Shown: positions 35,033 through 43,719, counted from the stretch's first letter. The stretch is 64,000 nt of DNA from Atopobium sp. (GCA_015258715.1 JABZHR010000002.1:1-64000); one strand, 5' to 3'. The notes: a model not told the origin generated them from the sequence alone. Made by a program: numbers and translations.

Positions 35033-36165
35033 GTGACAATGTCCAGAATGAGCTTGAAGAGGAATTGCCACCTGTTCAGATTAAACAGTGGGTTTCTATT
35101 CCTGGAGGCTCTATTGCACTTCGTTCTGGTGCGGGCGTACTTTCAAACTTTGGTACCGAGCTAAGGACTGCGGTAGGAAGGCCTCATCGCTGTGCTTTTC
35201 TTGTAAGCAATCAGGCGGATGAAGACCTCGCTGAGCTTTTGCGTAGAGACCTCACCACCATTGGTTTTCTCGTCACACGCGTTGATGTAGAAGATGGTGA
35301 AGCAGCAACTACGGTGGCAGCTGAGGCACAGGTGTTGTCTTCTTTGGCAGAAATGCATCTCACAGCTGACGATTTGGTAGTTGCCGTGGGTCACTCGGGA
35401 GTTATTTCTCTTGCTAACCACGTGGCTAACAAGTGGTGCGGGGGAGTCTCCCTTGCTACTGTTCCGCTTGATCTTGCGGCAGTTATTGTCTCGTCTATTA
35501 CTCCTCGTGCACTTGATACAGATGCTGAGCATCAGCGCCTTGTTACTACAAAGCCTTGCGCTCGTTTCTGCTTTGCTGATCTTGAGGTTATGGATCTTTG
35601 CGATGACAACGCTAAGGTTGCCCAGGTGTGCATGGTTGCAACAGCTATGTCTGATAACGAGGCGGAGTTTGGCCGTATTTGGGATAGGGCAGATAACCTC
35701 TCCTCTGGAGTTGCCGATATAGTTGCAGAGCAGCTGGCAGAATCTACTAAGACTCGTGGCCGCCTCTCTGATTCTTCAGCTATTGCCATTCAGCAGTCTG
35801 TGCCATATGGCTGGGTTTTTGTGGAGGCGCTTCGTCCGCTTATCCCAGCTGACCAGCCTCTTTCTGCACTTTATGCAGATGCACTACGCTTCTCGGCAAG
35901 AATTGCAGTAGCTAAAGAGTCGCTTTCTTTTGACGATATGCTTGCTCAAGATGAGATTCTTGAGCGCCTCAATATTGGTTTTGTCACGTGTGATATCACT
36001 CCCGAGCAGCTCATCGAAGCGCTCAAACAGGAATGTTTCCGTTCTACTAATCGTTTTATGTTGCCGATTCCAATGTCTATTGGAAGGGTAAGATTAGCTT
36101 CAGTCGACGAGGAACTTCTCGCCGAACATGCCCGCGCTTGGTGTGAGGCTCACGCTTCGCATTAA
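35029..36165 (+). CDS. AroB-like protein lacking the dehydroquinate synthase active site
   Basis: This 378-residue protein follows the AroB length and order behind aroK, but key motifs are gone. The GGGVVGDLTGF region reads VGHSGVISLANH (about 120-131). VPTTLLSQVDSSVGGKT reads VPLDLAAVIVSSITPRA. NLGHTFGHAIEA reads QSVPYGWVFVEA, and LHGEAVA reads LSALYADA. So the NAD/phosphate-binding and metal-ligand residues (Glu, His, His) are not conserved. It probably does not make dehydroquinate, though it keeps the fold. It may be regulatory or a pseudo-enzyme. ATG 35029 follows AGAGGA and overlaps the aroK stop. Confidence 0.78.
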   Translation: MSDNVQNELEEELPPVQIKQWVSIPGGSIALRSGAGVLSNFGTELRTAVGRPHRCAFLVSNQADEDLAELLRRDLTTIGFLVTRVDVEDGEAATTVAAEAQVLSSLAEMHLTADDLVVAVGHSGVISLANHVANKWCGGVSLATVPLDLAAVIVSSITPRALDTDAEHQRLVTTKPCARFCFADLEVMDLCDDNAKVAQVCMVATAMSDNEAEFGRIWDRADNLSSGVADIVAEQLAESTKTRGRLSDSSAIAIQQSVPYGWVFVEALRPLIPADQPLSALYADALRFSARIAVAKESLSFDDMLAQDEILERLNIGFVTCDITPEQLIEALKQECFRSTNRFMLPIPMSIGRVRLASVDEELLAEHARAWCEAHASH

Positions 36166-36257
36166 AGCGCCGCATCTTGCACCAGAGAGTCCTGTTTGGT
36201 TTGACAGCTCAACTAGGTGCAACTTTTTGTTGTAAACATCTCGAGAAGGGATTTGAA

Positions 36258-37382
36258 ATGGCAGATTTACAGGCAGCAGCAAAGCGCGTCGCGCGCTTTC
36301 GCGAGGTAATGGCTCAGAGAGGTTATGACGCTGTTGTTCTACGTCACAACCCAGACCTTCGTTGGTTGACTGACGCTGAGCGTGTCTTTGACTTTGAGCA
36401 GGCACATACTGCATTTATTACGCAGGATGAGCTCTTCATGCACACTGACTCTCGTTACTACAACACATTCCTGGAGCGCCTTGGTGCTGACTCTCCATGG
36501 AAGTTTGACCAGGAGGTCACTACTCCTACTGAGTGGGTTGCTGCGCATGTCGCTGAGGCTCGTGCTCGCGTAGTTGCTATTGAGGACACTGTTGACCTTG
36601 CGTTCTTTGATGGTCTTGAGCAGGCATTGCGTGATCGCTCTATTGCTGCTTTGCTTCCACGTATGCATGGCGATATTGCTGAGCTGCGTATTGTTAAAGA
36701 CCCAGCAGAGATTGAGCTGATGAAGCATGCTCAGTCAATCACTGATAAGGCATTCCTCCACATCTGCGAGTACATCAAGCCAGGTCTCACTGAGCAGCAG
36801 ATTCGTGCTGAGCTTGAAAACTATATGCTCTCTAACGGCGCAGATGCTCTGTCCTTTGATTCCATCATTGCTTCTGGTCCTAATGGTGCTAATCCTCACG
36901 CACAGCCAGGTGAGCGCGTGGTTCAGACAGGCGATATGATTGTTATGGACTATGGTGCAGGTTATCTGGATTACCACTCAGACATGACTCGTACCGTTGT
37001 TGTTGGTGCGCCTTCCGAGGAGCAGCAGCATGTCTTTGACGTTGTTCGCAAGGCAAACGAGACGTGCGCTGCAGCTATCCATGCAGGCGTAACTGGTTCT
37101 GATATTCATAACCTTGCAGTTAAGGTTATCTCTGAGGCTGGTTACGGCGAGTACTTTGGTCACGGCCTTGGTCACGGTGTTGGCGTTGAGATTCACGAGC
37201 GTCCATTTTTCAACCCTCGCTGGAACAAGGTTATTGCAGCAGGTTCTGTTGTTACCGATGAGCCTGGCATTTACCTGCCTGGTAAGTTTGGTATTCGCCT
37301 TGAGGACTTTGGTGTTGTTACTGAGGACGGCTACGATGTCTTTACTCAGTCCACACACGATCTTGTGTCTGTTGGCTGCTAA
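36258..37382 (+). CDS. M24 family Xaa-Pro aminopeptidase
   Basis: This 374-residue two-domain enzyme removes N-terminal residues before proline. The N-terminal creatinase-like domain covers about 1-135. The pita-bread metal domain follows, with ligand motifs VMDYGAGYLDYHSDMTRT, GHGLGHGVGVEIHE, TDEPGIYLPGKFG and RLEDFG, giving the complete D-D-H-E-E set. ATG 36258 has GAGAAGGG upstream; a longer open frame begins at 36177 but has no SD. It is followed by a terminator and a palindromic repeat. Confidence 0.92.
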   Translation: MADLQAAAKRVARFREVMAQRGYDAVVLRHNPDLRWLTDAERVFDFEQAHTAFITQDELFMHTDSRYYNTFLERLGADSPWKFDQEVTTPTEWVAAHVAEARARVVAIEDTVDLAFFDGLEQALRDRSIAALLPRMHGDIAELRIVKDPAEIELMKHAQSITDKAFLHICEYIKPGLTEQQIRAELENYMLSNGADALSFDSIIASGPNGANPHAQPGERVVQTGDMIVMDYGAGYLDYHSDMTRTVVVGAPSEEQQHVFDVVRKANETCAAAIHAGVTGSDIHNLAVKVISEAGYGEYFGHGLGHGVGVEIHERPFFNPRWNKVIAAGSVVTDEPGIYLPGKFGIRLEDFGVVTEDGYDVFTQSTHDLVSVGC

Positions 37383-37407
37383 CTAGCTACGATATACAGA
37401 ATTTTTT

Positions 37408-37446
37408 GCGGTCAGAAGCTCTATGTTTCTGGCCGCATTTTTTTGT
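37408..37446 (+). terminator. Rho-independent terminator after the M24 peptidase gene
   Basis: GCGGTCAGAA and TTCTGGCCGC form a 10-base stem with one G-U pair, an 8-9 base loop and a T-tract of seven to eight. It is a classical terminator. Confidence 0.9.
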
Positions 37447-37451
37447 TTACC

Positions 37452-37481
37452 TTTAGGGCGAGAAGATCTTCTCGCCCTAAA
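37452..37481. repeat. Perfect palindrome, second copy of the GGCGAGAA pair
   Basis: This is a 30-base perfect palindrome identical to the core of 5733-5764. One half reads TTTAGGGCGAGAAGA. It holds GGCGAGAA at 37457-37464 and TTCTCGCC at 37469-37476. It stands just behind a complete terminator, so it is not needed for termination. Confidence 0.9.
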
Positions 37482-37633
37482 ATTGGCTTATAAAACCTAA
37501 AAAATCTAAAAAGAGTTGGGTTAGTGAAGACACGCTTCAGATATATGTAATAAAATCAGAAAAGTAAATGTTATTTTCATTGTTATGTTTACAGTTTCAT
37601 TTGTTTTATTAGGTAGAAAAGAAGGAGGTAGAA

Positions 37634-38635
37634 GTGGTTAGTATCGTTCTAGCCAGCCATGGCAAATTTGCCGAGGGCATCAAAGATTCTGGCGGCATGA
37701 TTTTTGGACCACAGGAAGGCGTTGTAGCTGTAACGCTTACTCCTGATATGGGCCCAGATGACCTGCATCAGAAGATTCTCGACGCAATTGCCACGCTTGA
37801 AGATCAAGAGCACGTTTTGTTCTTGGTTGATCTATGGGGTGGCACCCCCTTTAACCAGATTTCTCGCGTTCTTGAGGAAGAGGGTAAAGAGGATTGGGTT
37901 GCTGTTACTGGCCTTAACCTCCCAATGCTTATTGCAGCTTATGGCTCTCGTCTTGGCGTAGATACCGCAGCTGAGGTAGCAAAAGAGATTTACTCTGAAG
38001 CTCGTATGGGCGTGAAGATTAAGCCAGAAGAGCTTGAGCCACAAGAGGCAACACCTACTGATGTCCCTGCAGCTCCAGCAGCACCTCAGGGAGCAATTCC
38101 TGCAGGTACCGTTATTGGCGATGGCAAGCTTAAGATTGTTCTTGCACGTATCGACACCCGTCTTCTGCATGGTCAGGTTGCAACTACGTGGACAAAGATG
38201 ACCAAGCCAGATCGCATTATTGTCTGCTCTGATGGTGTTGCTCAAGATGAGCTCCGCAAGACCATGATTATTCAGGCAGCTCCTCCAGGAGTACATGTCC
38301 ACGTTGTTCCTATCAAGAAGATTATTGAGATTGCTCACGACACTCGTTTTGGCAATACCAAAGCAATGCTTCTGTTTGAGACTCCTCAAGATATGCTTCG
38401 CGCAATTGAGGGTGGCGTAGAAATCAAGGAAGCTAACCTTGGCTCTATGGCTCACTCTGTTGGCAAAGTTGTTGTTACCAACGCAGTTGCTATGGATGAG
38501 GACGACGTAAAGACCCTTGAGGCTATCCGCGAGTGCGGTACAACGTTTGATGTTCGTAAGGTTCCTGCAGACAGTGCAGAGAACTTTGAGGCAATGCTTA
38601 AAAAAGCTAAGTCCGAACTTGACGCCCGTAAGTAA
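37634..38635 (+). CDS. manX: PTS mannose-family EIIAB component
   Basis: This 333-residue cytoplasmic protein relays phosphate to an incoming sugar. EIIA (about 1-140) has the phosphorylated His in VLASHGKFAEG. A Pro/Ala/Thr linker (about 140-160) joins it to EIIB (about 168-333) with the His in RIDTRLLHGQVATTW. This fusion is typical of ManX. The GTG at 37634 has AAGGAGG at 37622-37628. EIIC and EIID follow at short distances, forming a full mannose/glucose-type permease. Confidence 0.93.
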   Translation: MVSIVLASHGKFAEGIKDSGGMIFGPQEGVVAVTLTPDMGPDDLHQKILDAIATLEDQEHVLFLVDLWGGTPFNQISRVLEEEGKEDWVAVTGLNLPMLIAAYGSRLGVDTAAEVAKEIYSEARMGVKIKPEELEPQEATPTDVPAAPAAPQGAIPAGTVIGDGKLKIVLARIDTRLLHGQVATTWTKMTKPDRIIVCSDGVAQDELRKTMIIQAAPPGVHVHVVPIKKIIEIAHDTRFGNTKAMLLFETPQDMLRAIEGGVEIKEANLGSMAHSVGKVVVTNAVAMDEDDVKTLEAIRECGTTFDVRKVPADSAENFEAMLKKAKSELDARK

Positions 38636-38651
38636 CTAGAAGGAGGTAGAA

Positions 38652-39467
38652 ATGACACCTATCACAATACTGCTTGTCGTAATTGTTGCTCTTCTCGCTG
38701 GCATGGAAGGTATTCTTGACCAGTGGGAGTTCCATCAGCCCCTGGTTGCTTGCTCACTGATTGGCCTTGTGACTGGTCACCCTGCTGAGGGAATCATCCT
38801 CGGCGGTTCGCTTCAGATGATTGCTCTTGGTTGGGCAAACATCGGAGCTGCAGTTGCACCAGACGCAGCTTTGGCATCTGTCGCATCTGCAATCATCATG
38901 GTTTTGGCACTTAACGGTGGAGACACTGACACTACTGCTGCTATCAACACTTCTATTGCACTTGCAATTCCTCTGTCCGTAGCAGGCCTGTTCCTCACCA
39001 TGATTGCTCGTACTATTGCAACTGGTATTGTCCACGCAATGGATGCAGCTGCCGAGAAGGGCGATTTTGCTGCAATCGAGCGTTGGCACATTGTAGCTAT
39101 CCTCATGCAGGGCGCACGTATTGCTGTTCCTGCAGCTGCTCTTTGCTTCATTGACCCAGCTATTGTCACTGATGCTCTCAACGCAATGCCAAAGTGGCTC
39201 ACTGGCGGTATGGCAGTTGGCGGCGGCATGGTTGCTGCTGTTGGTTACGCAATGGTCATTAACATGATGGCTACTCGCGAGGTTTGGCCATTCTTTGCAC
39301 TTGGCTTTGTCTTTGCTGCTATTAACCAGCTCACCCTTATTGCTCTTGGTGTTATCGGTGTCTGCCTTGCTATTCTCTACATTGGTCTTAAAGACCTTGC
39401 TAAGCAGGGTGGCGGCGCAGGTGGTGGATCAGGCGATCCACTCGGCGATATTATTGACAACTACTAA
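38652..39467 (+). CDS. manY: PTS mannose-family EIIC component
   Basis: This 271-residue membrane protein forms part of the sugar channel. It has many hydrophobic segments and the family segment LVTGHPAEGIILGGSLQMIALGW near residue 40 (cited for location). The C-terminus is Gly-rich (KQGGGAGGGSGDP). AAGGAGG stands seven bases before the ATG. It lies between EIIAB and EIID. Confidence 0.92.
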   Translation: MTPITILLVVIVALLAGMEGILDQWEFHQPLVACSLIGLVTGHPAEGIILGGSLQMIALGWANIGAAVAPDAALASVASAIIMVLALNGGDTDTTAAINTSIALAIPLSVAGLFLTMIARTIATGIVHAMDAAAEKGDFAAIERWHIVAILMQGARIAVPAAALCFIDPAIVTDALNAMPKWLTGGMAVGGGMVAAVGYAMVINMMATREVWPFFALGFVFAAINQLTLIALGVIGVCLAILYIGLKDLAKQGGGAGGGSGDPLGDIIDNY

Positions 39468-39488
39468 TTCTGAAGGAGCGTGAAACTA

Positions 39489-40406
39489 ATGGAGAATAAG
39501 ATTCAGCTTTCTAAGAAAGACCGCATGTCTGTTGCTCTTCGTCATCAGTTCCTTCAGGGTTCTTGGAACTACGAGCGTATGCAGAACGGTGGTTGGGCAT
39601 TCTCAATGATTCCAGCCATCAAAAAGCTTTATCCAAACAAAGAAGATCAGGTAGCAGCTCTTAAGCGCCATCTTGAGTTCTACAACACTCACCCTTATGT
39701 TTCTGCACCAGTCATGGGCGTTACCCTTGCACTGGAGGAGGGACGTGCTAACGGTGAGCCTATTGACGACGTTGCAATTCAGGGCGTTAAGGTAGGCATG
39801 ATGGGCCCTCTGGCCGGTGTTGGTGACCCAGTCTTCTGGTTTACCGTCCGTCCAATTCTTGGAGCACTCGGCGCATCTATTGCCGCTGGTGGTTCTGCAC
39901 TTGGCCCTATTCTTTTCTTTGTTCTGTGGAACGTCATCCGCCTTTCCTTCCTGTGGTACACCCAGGAGTTTGGCTACAAGGCAGGTGCCTCAATCTCTTC
40001 CGATCTTTCTGGCGGCATGCTGGGCAAGATTACCGAGGGTGCTTCTATTCTTGGTATGTTTATCATTGGCGCCCTGGTACAGCGCTGGGTTTCAATTTCA
40101 TTTACCCCAGTTGTTTCTACCATTCCTCAGCAGGCAGGTGCCTACATTGATTGGACAAGCATTCCTTCAGGAGTAGAGGGAATGCACCAGGCATTAAAGC
40201 TTTACGCTGCACTTGGACCAAACGGTCTTGATCCAGTGAAGGTAACCACACTTCAGTCCAACCTTGACTCGCTTGTTCCTGGACTGGCAGCTGTTGGTCT
40301 GACACTGCTTTGCTGCTCACTGCTTAAGAAGAAGGTCTCTCCAATTGCTATCATCCTGGCTCTCTTTGCCGTTGGTATTATTGGTCGACTCCTTGGCTTT
40401 ATGTAA
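39489..40406 (+). CDS. manZ: PTS mannose-family EIID component
   Basis: This 305-residue membrane protein is specific to the mannose PTS family. It shows the N-terminal FLQGSWNYERMQNGGWAFS, FYNTHPYVSAPVMGVTLALEE, and VGMMGPLAGVGDPVFW, then hydrophobic spans toward the C-terminus. ATG 39489 is preferred: AAGGAG at 39473-39478 is ten bases away, whereas GTG 39480 is only one base away. A hairpin follows at 40445-40481. Confidence 0.93.
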   Translation: MENKIQLSKKDRMSVALRHQFLQGSWNYERMQNGGWAFSMIPAIKKLYPNKEDQVAALKRHLEFYNTHPYVSAPVMGVTLALEEGRANGEPIDDVAIQGVKVGMMGPLAGVGDPVFWFTVRPILGALGASIAAGGSALGPILFFVLWNVIRLSFLWYTQEFGYKAGASISSDLSGGMLGKITEGASILGMFIIGALVQRWVSISFTPVVSTIPQQAGAYIDWTSIPSGVEGMHQALKLYAALGPNGLDPVKVTTLQSNLDSLVPGLAAVGLTLLCCSLLKKKVSPIAIILALFAVGIIGRLLGFM

Positions 40407-40444
40407 TGAGTAAGAGTACGCATTAGTACTCAACTTCGCACGAA

Positions 40445-40481
40445 TATGGGTCGCGCTCTATAATGGGTGCGACCCATTTTT
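40445..40481 (+). terminator. Terminator between EIID and DUF956 genes
   Basis: ATGGGTCGC and GCGACCCAT are perfect 9-base arms around a 15-base loop, followed by TTTTT. It ends the PTS operon or reduces expression of the DUF956 gene. Confidence 0.82.
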
Positions 40482-40492
40482 GAAAGGATTGT

Positions 40493-40900
40493 ATGGCTCA
40501 GTCTCAAAACAGTACGGTCGATTTCACCGCAAAGGCAACGTCATTCCACGGGCTAGCTACGTATGGCGATATTCTTATTGGTAATAAGGCCTTTGAGTTT
40601 TACAACCAAAAAAATCCTGAAGATTACATCCAGATTCCCTGGGATCAGATAGATCATGTGGCCGCCTCAGTTATGGGACGCACCAAAAGCATTTCTCGCT
40701 TTGCTATTTTTACTAAAAGCAATGGTAACTACTCATTTTCTACGCGAGACAACAAGGCAACACTAAGGGCAATTCGCGCCTATATAGGGGAGGAGAAACT
40801 CGTGCGTTCTCCAAACTTCTGGTTTGTCTTTAAGCATGGACTTATGGCAATTCCACAGCTTCCTCGCCTTATTAAAGAGAGTTTTATTAAAAAGAAGTAA
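40493..40900 (+). CDS. DUF956 protein associated with mannose PTS (ManO-like)
   Basis: This 135-residue DUF956 protein usually travels with mannose PTS genes in Firmicutes, where it is called ManO and may regulate the system. Typical sequence includes ATSFHGLATYGDILIGNKAFEFYN, IPWDQIDHVAASV, and FAIFTKSNGNYSFSTRDNK. There is no signal peptide or span. AAAGGA precedes ATG 40493. The intervening terminator suggests lower or separate expression from EIID. Confidence 0.88.
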   Translation: MAQSQNSTVDFTAKATSFHGLATYGDILIGNKAFEFYNQKNPEDYIQIPWDQIDHVAASVMGRTKSISRFAIFTKSNGNYSFSTRDNKATLRAIRAYIGEEKLVRSPNFWFVFKHGLMAIPQLPRLIKESFIKKK

Positions 40901-41036
40901 GCAAATTTTGCATTTTCACAAGAGCCGCCAGCACGGAAGGCGTGAAACTGATAAAATCCAACATGCATATACGTGTCGCGGGTAGTTTGAAAATTCACGT
41001 TCTTCTCGCGACTTTATCGAGTGAAAAGAGTTAGAC

Positions 41037-41600
41037 GTGGCAACTATCAGCACCGCAGATTTTAAGAACGGCCTTGGCCTTAAGATTAACGATAAGTACT
41101 ACACCATCGTTGAGTTCCAGCACGTAAAGCCAGGTAAGGGCGGCGCTTTTGTCCGCTATAAGATTCGTGACCTTCGCTCTGGCCGCGTTATTGATCAGAC
41201 CTGCAACGCTGGTACCAAGTTTGAGAACGTCCTTCTGCTCACCAAAGAGATGCAGTACCTCTACAACGACGGTGAGTCCTTCTACTTCATGGACAACGAG
41301 ACTTACGATCAGGTAGCTGTCCCTGCTGATTTCATTGGCGAGAAGAGCGTCTGGTTCAAGGAGAACGATAACGCACAGCTTCTCTATGCAGACACTGAGC
41401 TCCTTGGTGTTGAGCCTCCAATGTTTATTGAGGCAGAGATCACTGAGACTGACCCAGGCTTCAAGGGTGACACCGTTCAGGGCGGTACCAAGCCAGCAAC
41501 TATTGAGACTGGTGCAACACTTCAGGTTCCAATGTATCTGAACCAGGGTGAGCGCATTAAGGTTGACACCCGCGACGGCAAGTTTGTTTCTCGCGTTTAA
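41037..41600 (+). CDS. efp: Translation elongation factor P
   Basis: This 187-residue factor relieves ribosome stalling at proline stretches. All three domains are present. The tip of domain I, HVKPGKGGAFVR, holds the Lys that can be modified in other bacteria, with Pro before it. Domain II has YNDGESFYFMDNETY and domain III ends with KVDTRDGKFVSR. The start is GTG at 41037 with GAAAAGAG upstream. In many Gram-positive genomes it follows the Xaa-Pro peptidase gene directly; here the PTS cluster intervenes. Confidence 0.96.
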   Translation: MATISTADFKNGLGLKINDKYYTIVEFQHVKPGKGGAFVRYKIRDLRSGRVIDQTCNAGTKFENVLLLTKEMQYLYNDGESFYFMDNETYDQVAVPADFIGEKSVWFKENDNAQLLYADTELLGVEPPMFIEAEITETDPGFKGDTVQGGTKPATIETGATLQVPMYLNQGERIKVDTRDGKFVSRV

Positions 41601-41651
41601 TGCATATGCTTTGGGTGTATAAGCGCCCAACAGGTATTGAGTAATTATTTC

Positions 41652-41670
41652 AAAGACAGTTTGTCTTTTT
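41652..41670 (+). terminator. Short terminator after efp
   Basis: AAAGACA and TGTCTTT are 7-base arms around GTT, followed by more T. It lies just upstream of the Asp23-like gene. Confidence 0.65.
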
Positions 41671-41682
41671 TAGGGGGTAGAC

Positions 41683-42048
41683 ATGGCTGAAACAGAGCTT
41701 CGTATAGCAGGCATCGGCATCTCAAAAGATGTAATTTCAACGGTTGTCTCCGGCGCAGCTGGAAGTGTTGAAGGTGTTGCCTCCGTTGGCGGAAACGATA
41801 CCCTGGCATCCAACCTTATTAACGTCTTTACCAGCAGAAGTCTTGCTCCAGAGAAGGCTGTTGAGGCAGGCGTAGAGAACGGTCAGCTCCATCTTGGAGT
41901 TCACCTTACCGTTTTCTATGGCTATCCTTTCACAAAGCTTGCTTCTGAGGTAAGACTTGCTGTTGCAACTGCCGTAAATGAGCAGATTGGCGTCAGCATT
42001 GCTTCCGTTGATGTATACATTGACAGCCTTGTTTTTCCTAAGGAGTAG
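41683..42048 (+). CDS. Asp23/Gls24 family envelope stress protein
   Basis: This 121-residue protein of the Asp23/Gls24 (YqhY-like) family has IAGIGISKDVISTVVSGAAG, the SVEGVASVGG strand, and the LGVHLTVFYGYPFTKLASEVR segment typical of it. In Firmicutes YqhY is encoded between acc or efp genes and nusB and affects fatty acid synthesis; here it sits between efp and nusB. AGGGGG precedes the ATG. It has no membrane span. Confidence 0.88.
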   Translation: MAETELRIAGIGISKDVISTVVSGAAGSVEGVASVGGNDTLASNLINVFTSRSLAPEKAVEAGVENGQLHLGVHLTVFYGYPFTKLASEVRLAVATAVNEQIGVSIASVDVYIDSLVFPKE

Positions 42049-42050
42049 GC

Positions 42051-42554
42051 TTGAGCGTTAAGTTTTTTGGACGTACCCGCGCCCGTAGCCAAGCACTACA
42101 GCTTTTGTTCCAGGCTGAAGCCACTAATCGCAGCGTTCTTGAGGTCCTCGACGGAGACTACACACTCTCCGAGGGACCTCTTGATGAGTATGCGCAGTCG
42201 CTGGCAGTAGGAGCAGATGGCATCAGAGATGATCTTGATGACATCATTGCTGCTTACTCAAAAGACTGGGCAATTGATCGCATGCCTTCTGTTGACCGCA
42301 ATCTTCTAAGAATTTCTCTCTACGAGATTCTGGAGGTTTCAGAGGTTGACGTTGCTGTTGCTATTAACGAGGTAGTTGACCTTGCTCGCGCTTACTGCGG
42401 CGATGATTCTCCTCGCTTTATTAACGGTGTTCTTGGTCGTATTGTTGATGACATCGAGGCTGGAGAAGACATTTATTCTCTGTGCCATAAGCAATCTGCT
42501 GAGCAAGACGTTTCTGAAGAAGAGCCAGAGAGCTCTGTGGAAGATGCAGAGTAG
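42051..42554 (+). CDS. nusB: Transcription antitermination factor NusB
   Basis: This 167-residue helical protein binds boxA RNA with NusE to allow rRNA antitermination. RTRARSQALQLLFQAEA, the DRNLLRISLYEIL helix and VAINEVVDLARAYCGDDSPRFINGVLGRIV are typical. It has an acidic C-terminal tail beyond the usual end. The start is TTG at 42051, two bases after the previous stop, with AAGGAG at 42039-42044. It is followed by xseB. Confidence 0.93.
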   Translation: MSVKFFGRTRARSQALQLLFQAEATNRSVLEVLDGDYTLSEGPLDEYAQSLAVGADGIRDDLDDIIAAYSKDWAIDRMPSVDRNLLRISLYEILEVSEVDVAVAINEVVDLARAYCGDDSPRFINGVLGRIVDDIEAGEDIYSLCHKQSAEQDVSEEEPESSVEDAE

Positions 42555-42556
42555 TC

Positions 42557-42913
42557 ATGGCAAAAATCGATACGTCTGAATATCAGAGTTTTGACCAGAT
42601 AACCGCAAGACTTGATTCAATTGTTGATCAAGTTCGCGATAAAAACGTCTCGCTGGAGCATTCTCTTGACCTCTTTGATGAGGCAATTGCTCTAGGCTCA
42701 AAGGCTGTCAACATGGTTGACACCACAGAGTTTACGCCAGAAGAGGAAGAGCGTCTGATTCAGGCTCAGGCTGCAGGAGATGCTACTGACGCAACCAGCG
42801 CAGCGGCTACCGAGGCTGCTTCTGATGAGCAGACTTCTGATGAGCAAGCTGAGGCTTCAGCCGCAGATGAAACGTCGTCTGATGATGCAGTTTCAGAAAG
42901 CGATGAGCACTAG
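42557..42913 (+). CDS. xseB: Exodeoxyribonuclease VII small subunit with acidic tail
   Basis: This 118-residue protein begins with the XseB domain (about 8-50, FDQITARLDSIVDQVRDKNVSLEHSLDLFDEAIALG, cited for location). An unusually long Ala/Asp/Glu/Ser/Thr-rich tail of about 60 residues follows; typical XseB proteins are about 60-80 residues. The partner xseA, usually next to xseB, is not in the window. The ATG lies two bases after the nusB stop. The stop overlaps the start of tlyA by one base. Confidence 0.82.
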   Translation: MAKIDTSEYQSFDQITARLDSIVDQVRDKNVSLEHSLDLFDEAIALGSKAVNMVDTTEFTPEEEERLIQAQAAGDATDATSAAATEAASDEQTSDEQAEASAADETSSDDAVSESDEH

Positions 42914-43719
42914 TGGCTCAACGCGTTTCTCGCCAAAGGCTTGATAAAGAGCTGGTTAGGCAAGGATTTTTTAAAGATACTCAGGCTGCGCTGCGTGCAA
43001 TTCTTGCGGGCGATGTTTCTACAAGTGATAGAAGACTTACTTCAGCAGGAGAGCTTGTTCCTGAGGGATTATTTCTGCATGTAAAAGGCGCTATTCCGTA
43101 CGTGAGTAGAGGCGGGCTTAAGCTCGAGCGCGCATTTGAAGTATTTGATTTTACGGCACAACATAAAAAATGCTTAGATATTGGCTGTTCAACTGGTGGT
43201 TTTACCGATTGCCTGCTCCAAAATGGAGCTGCTTCGGTTACCTCAGTTGATGTCGGCTATGCGCAGTTTGATTGGTCGCTCAGAAACGATAGTAGGGTTG
43301 AGCTGCTAGAACGAACAAATATTACGTCCTTGCCAGAAATGGGCTACTTGCACGCTTTTGATGTTGCTGTGTGTGACGTATCGTTTACTTCAATCCTATC
43401 AATTTTTCCCTCTGTCTTAGATGTTCTAGCTCCTGAAGGAGTATTTGTTACGCTGGTCAAACCGCAGTTTGAAGCTAAGAGAGAAGAAGTGGGCGAGGGC
43501 GGCATTGTGACTGATTCGTCCGTGCGCCTACACGCGTTGCAAAAGGTTGCCGAAGCGTTCAAAGAAGCTCATATGGGTCCCTTGGGCGCATGTGAGAGTC
43601 CTATTCATGGTGCTAAGGGTAACGTGGAATATTTGCTGTTTGGGCAGCTTGGGGCAGGATTATACGATTTAGATCTTTCTTCGGTGGTTTTGAACCATTC
43701 TGTAGAAATAGTGAAATAG
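42913..43719 (+). CDS. tlyA: TlyA family rRNA 2'-O-methyltransferase
   Basis: This 268-residue protein has an N-terminal S4 RNA-binding domain (RLDKELVRQGFFKDTQAALRAI) and an FtsJ-type SAM-dependent methyltransferase domain (YVSRGGLKLERAF, CLDIGCSTGGFTDCLLQ, FEAKREEVGEGGIVTD). Actinobacterial TlyA methylates 16S and 23S rRNA and confers sensitivity to capreomycin. The start is GTG at 42913. An SOS-box-like site begins at the stop codon. Confidence 0.93.
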   Translation: MAQRVSRQRLDKELVRQGFFKDTQAALRAILAGDVSTSDRRLTSAGELVPEGLFLHVKGAIPYVSRGGLKLERAFEVFDFTAQHKKCLDIGCSTGGFTDCLLQNGAASVTSVDVGYAQFDWSLRNDSRVELLERTNITSLPEMGYLHAFDVAVCDVSFTSILSIFPSVLDVLAPEGVFVTLVKPQFEAKREEVGEGGIVTDSSVRLHALQKVAEAFKEAHMGPLGACESPIHGAKGNVEYLLFGQLGAGLYDLDLSSVVLNHSVEIVK

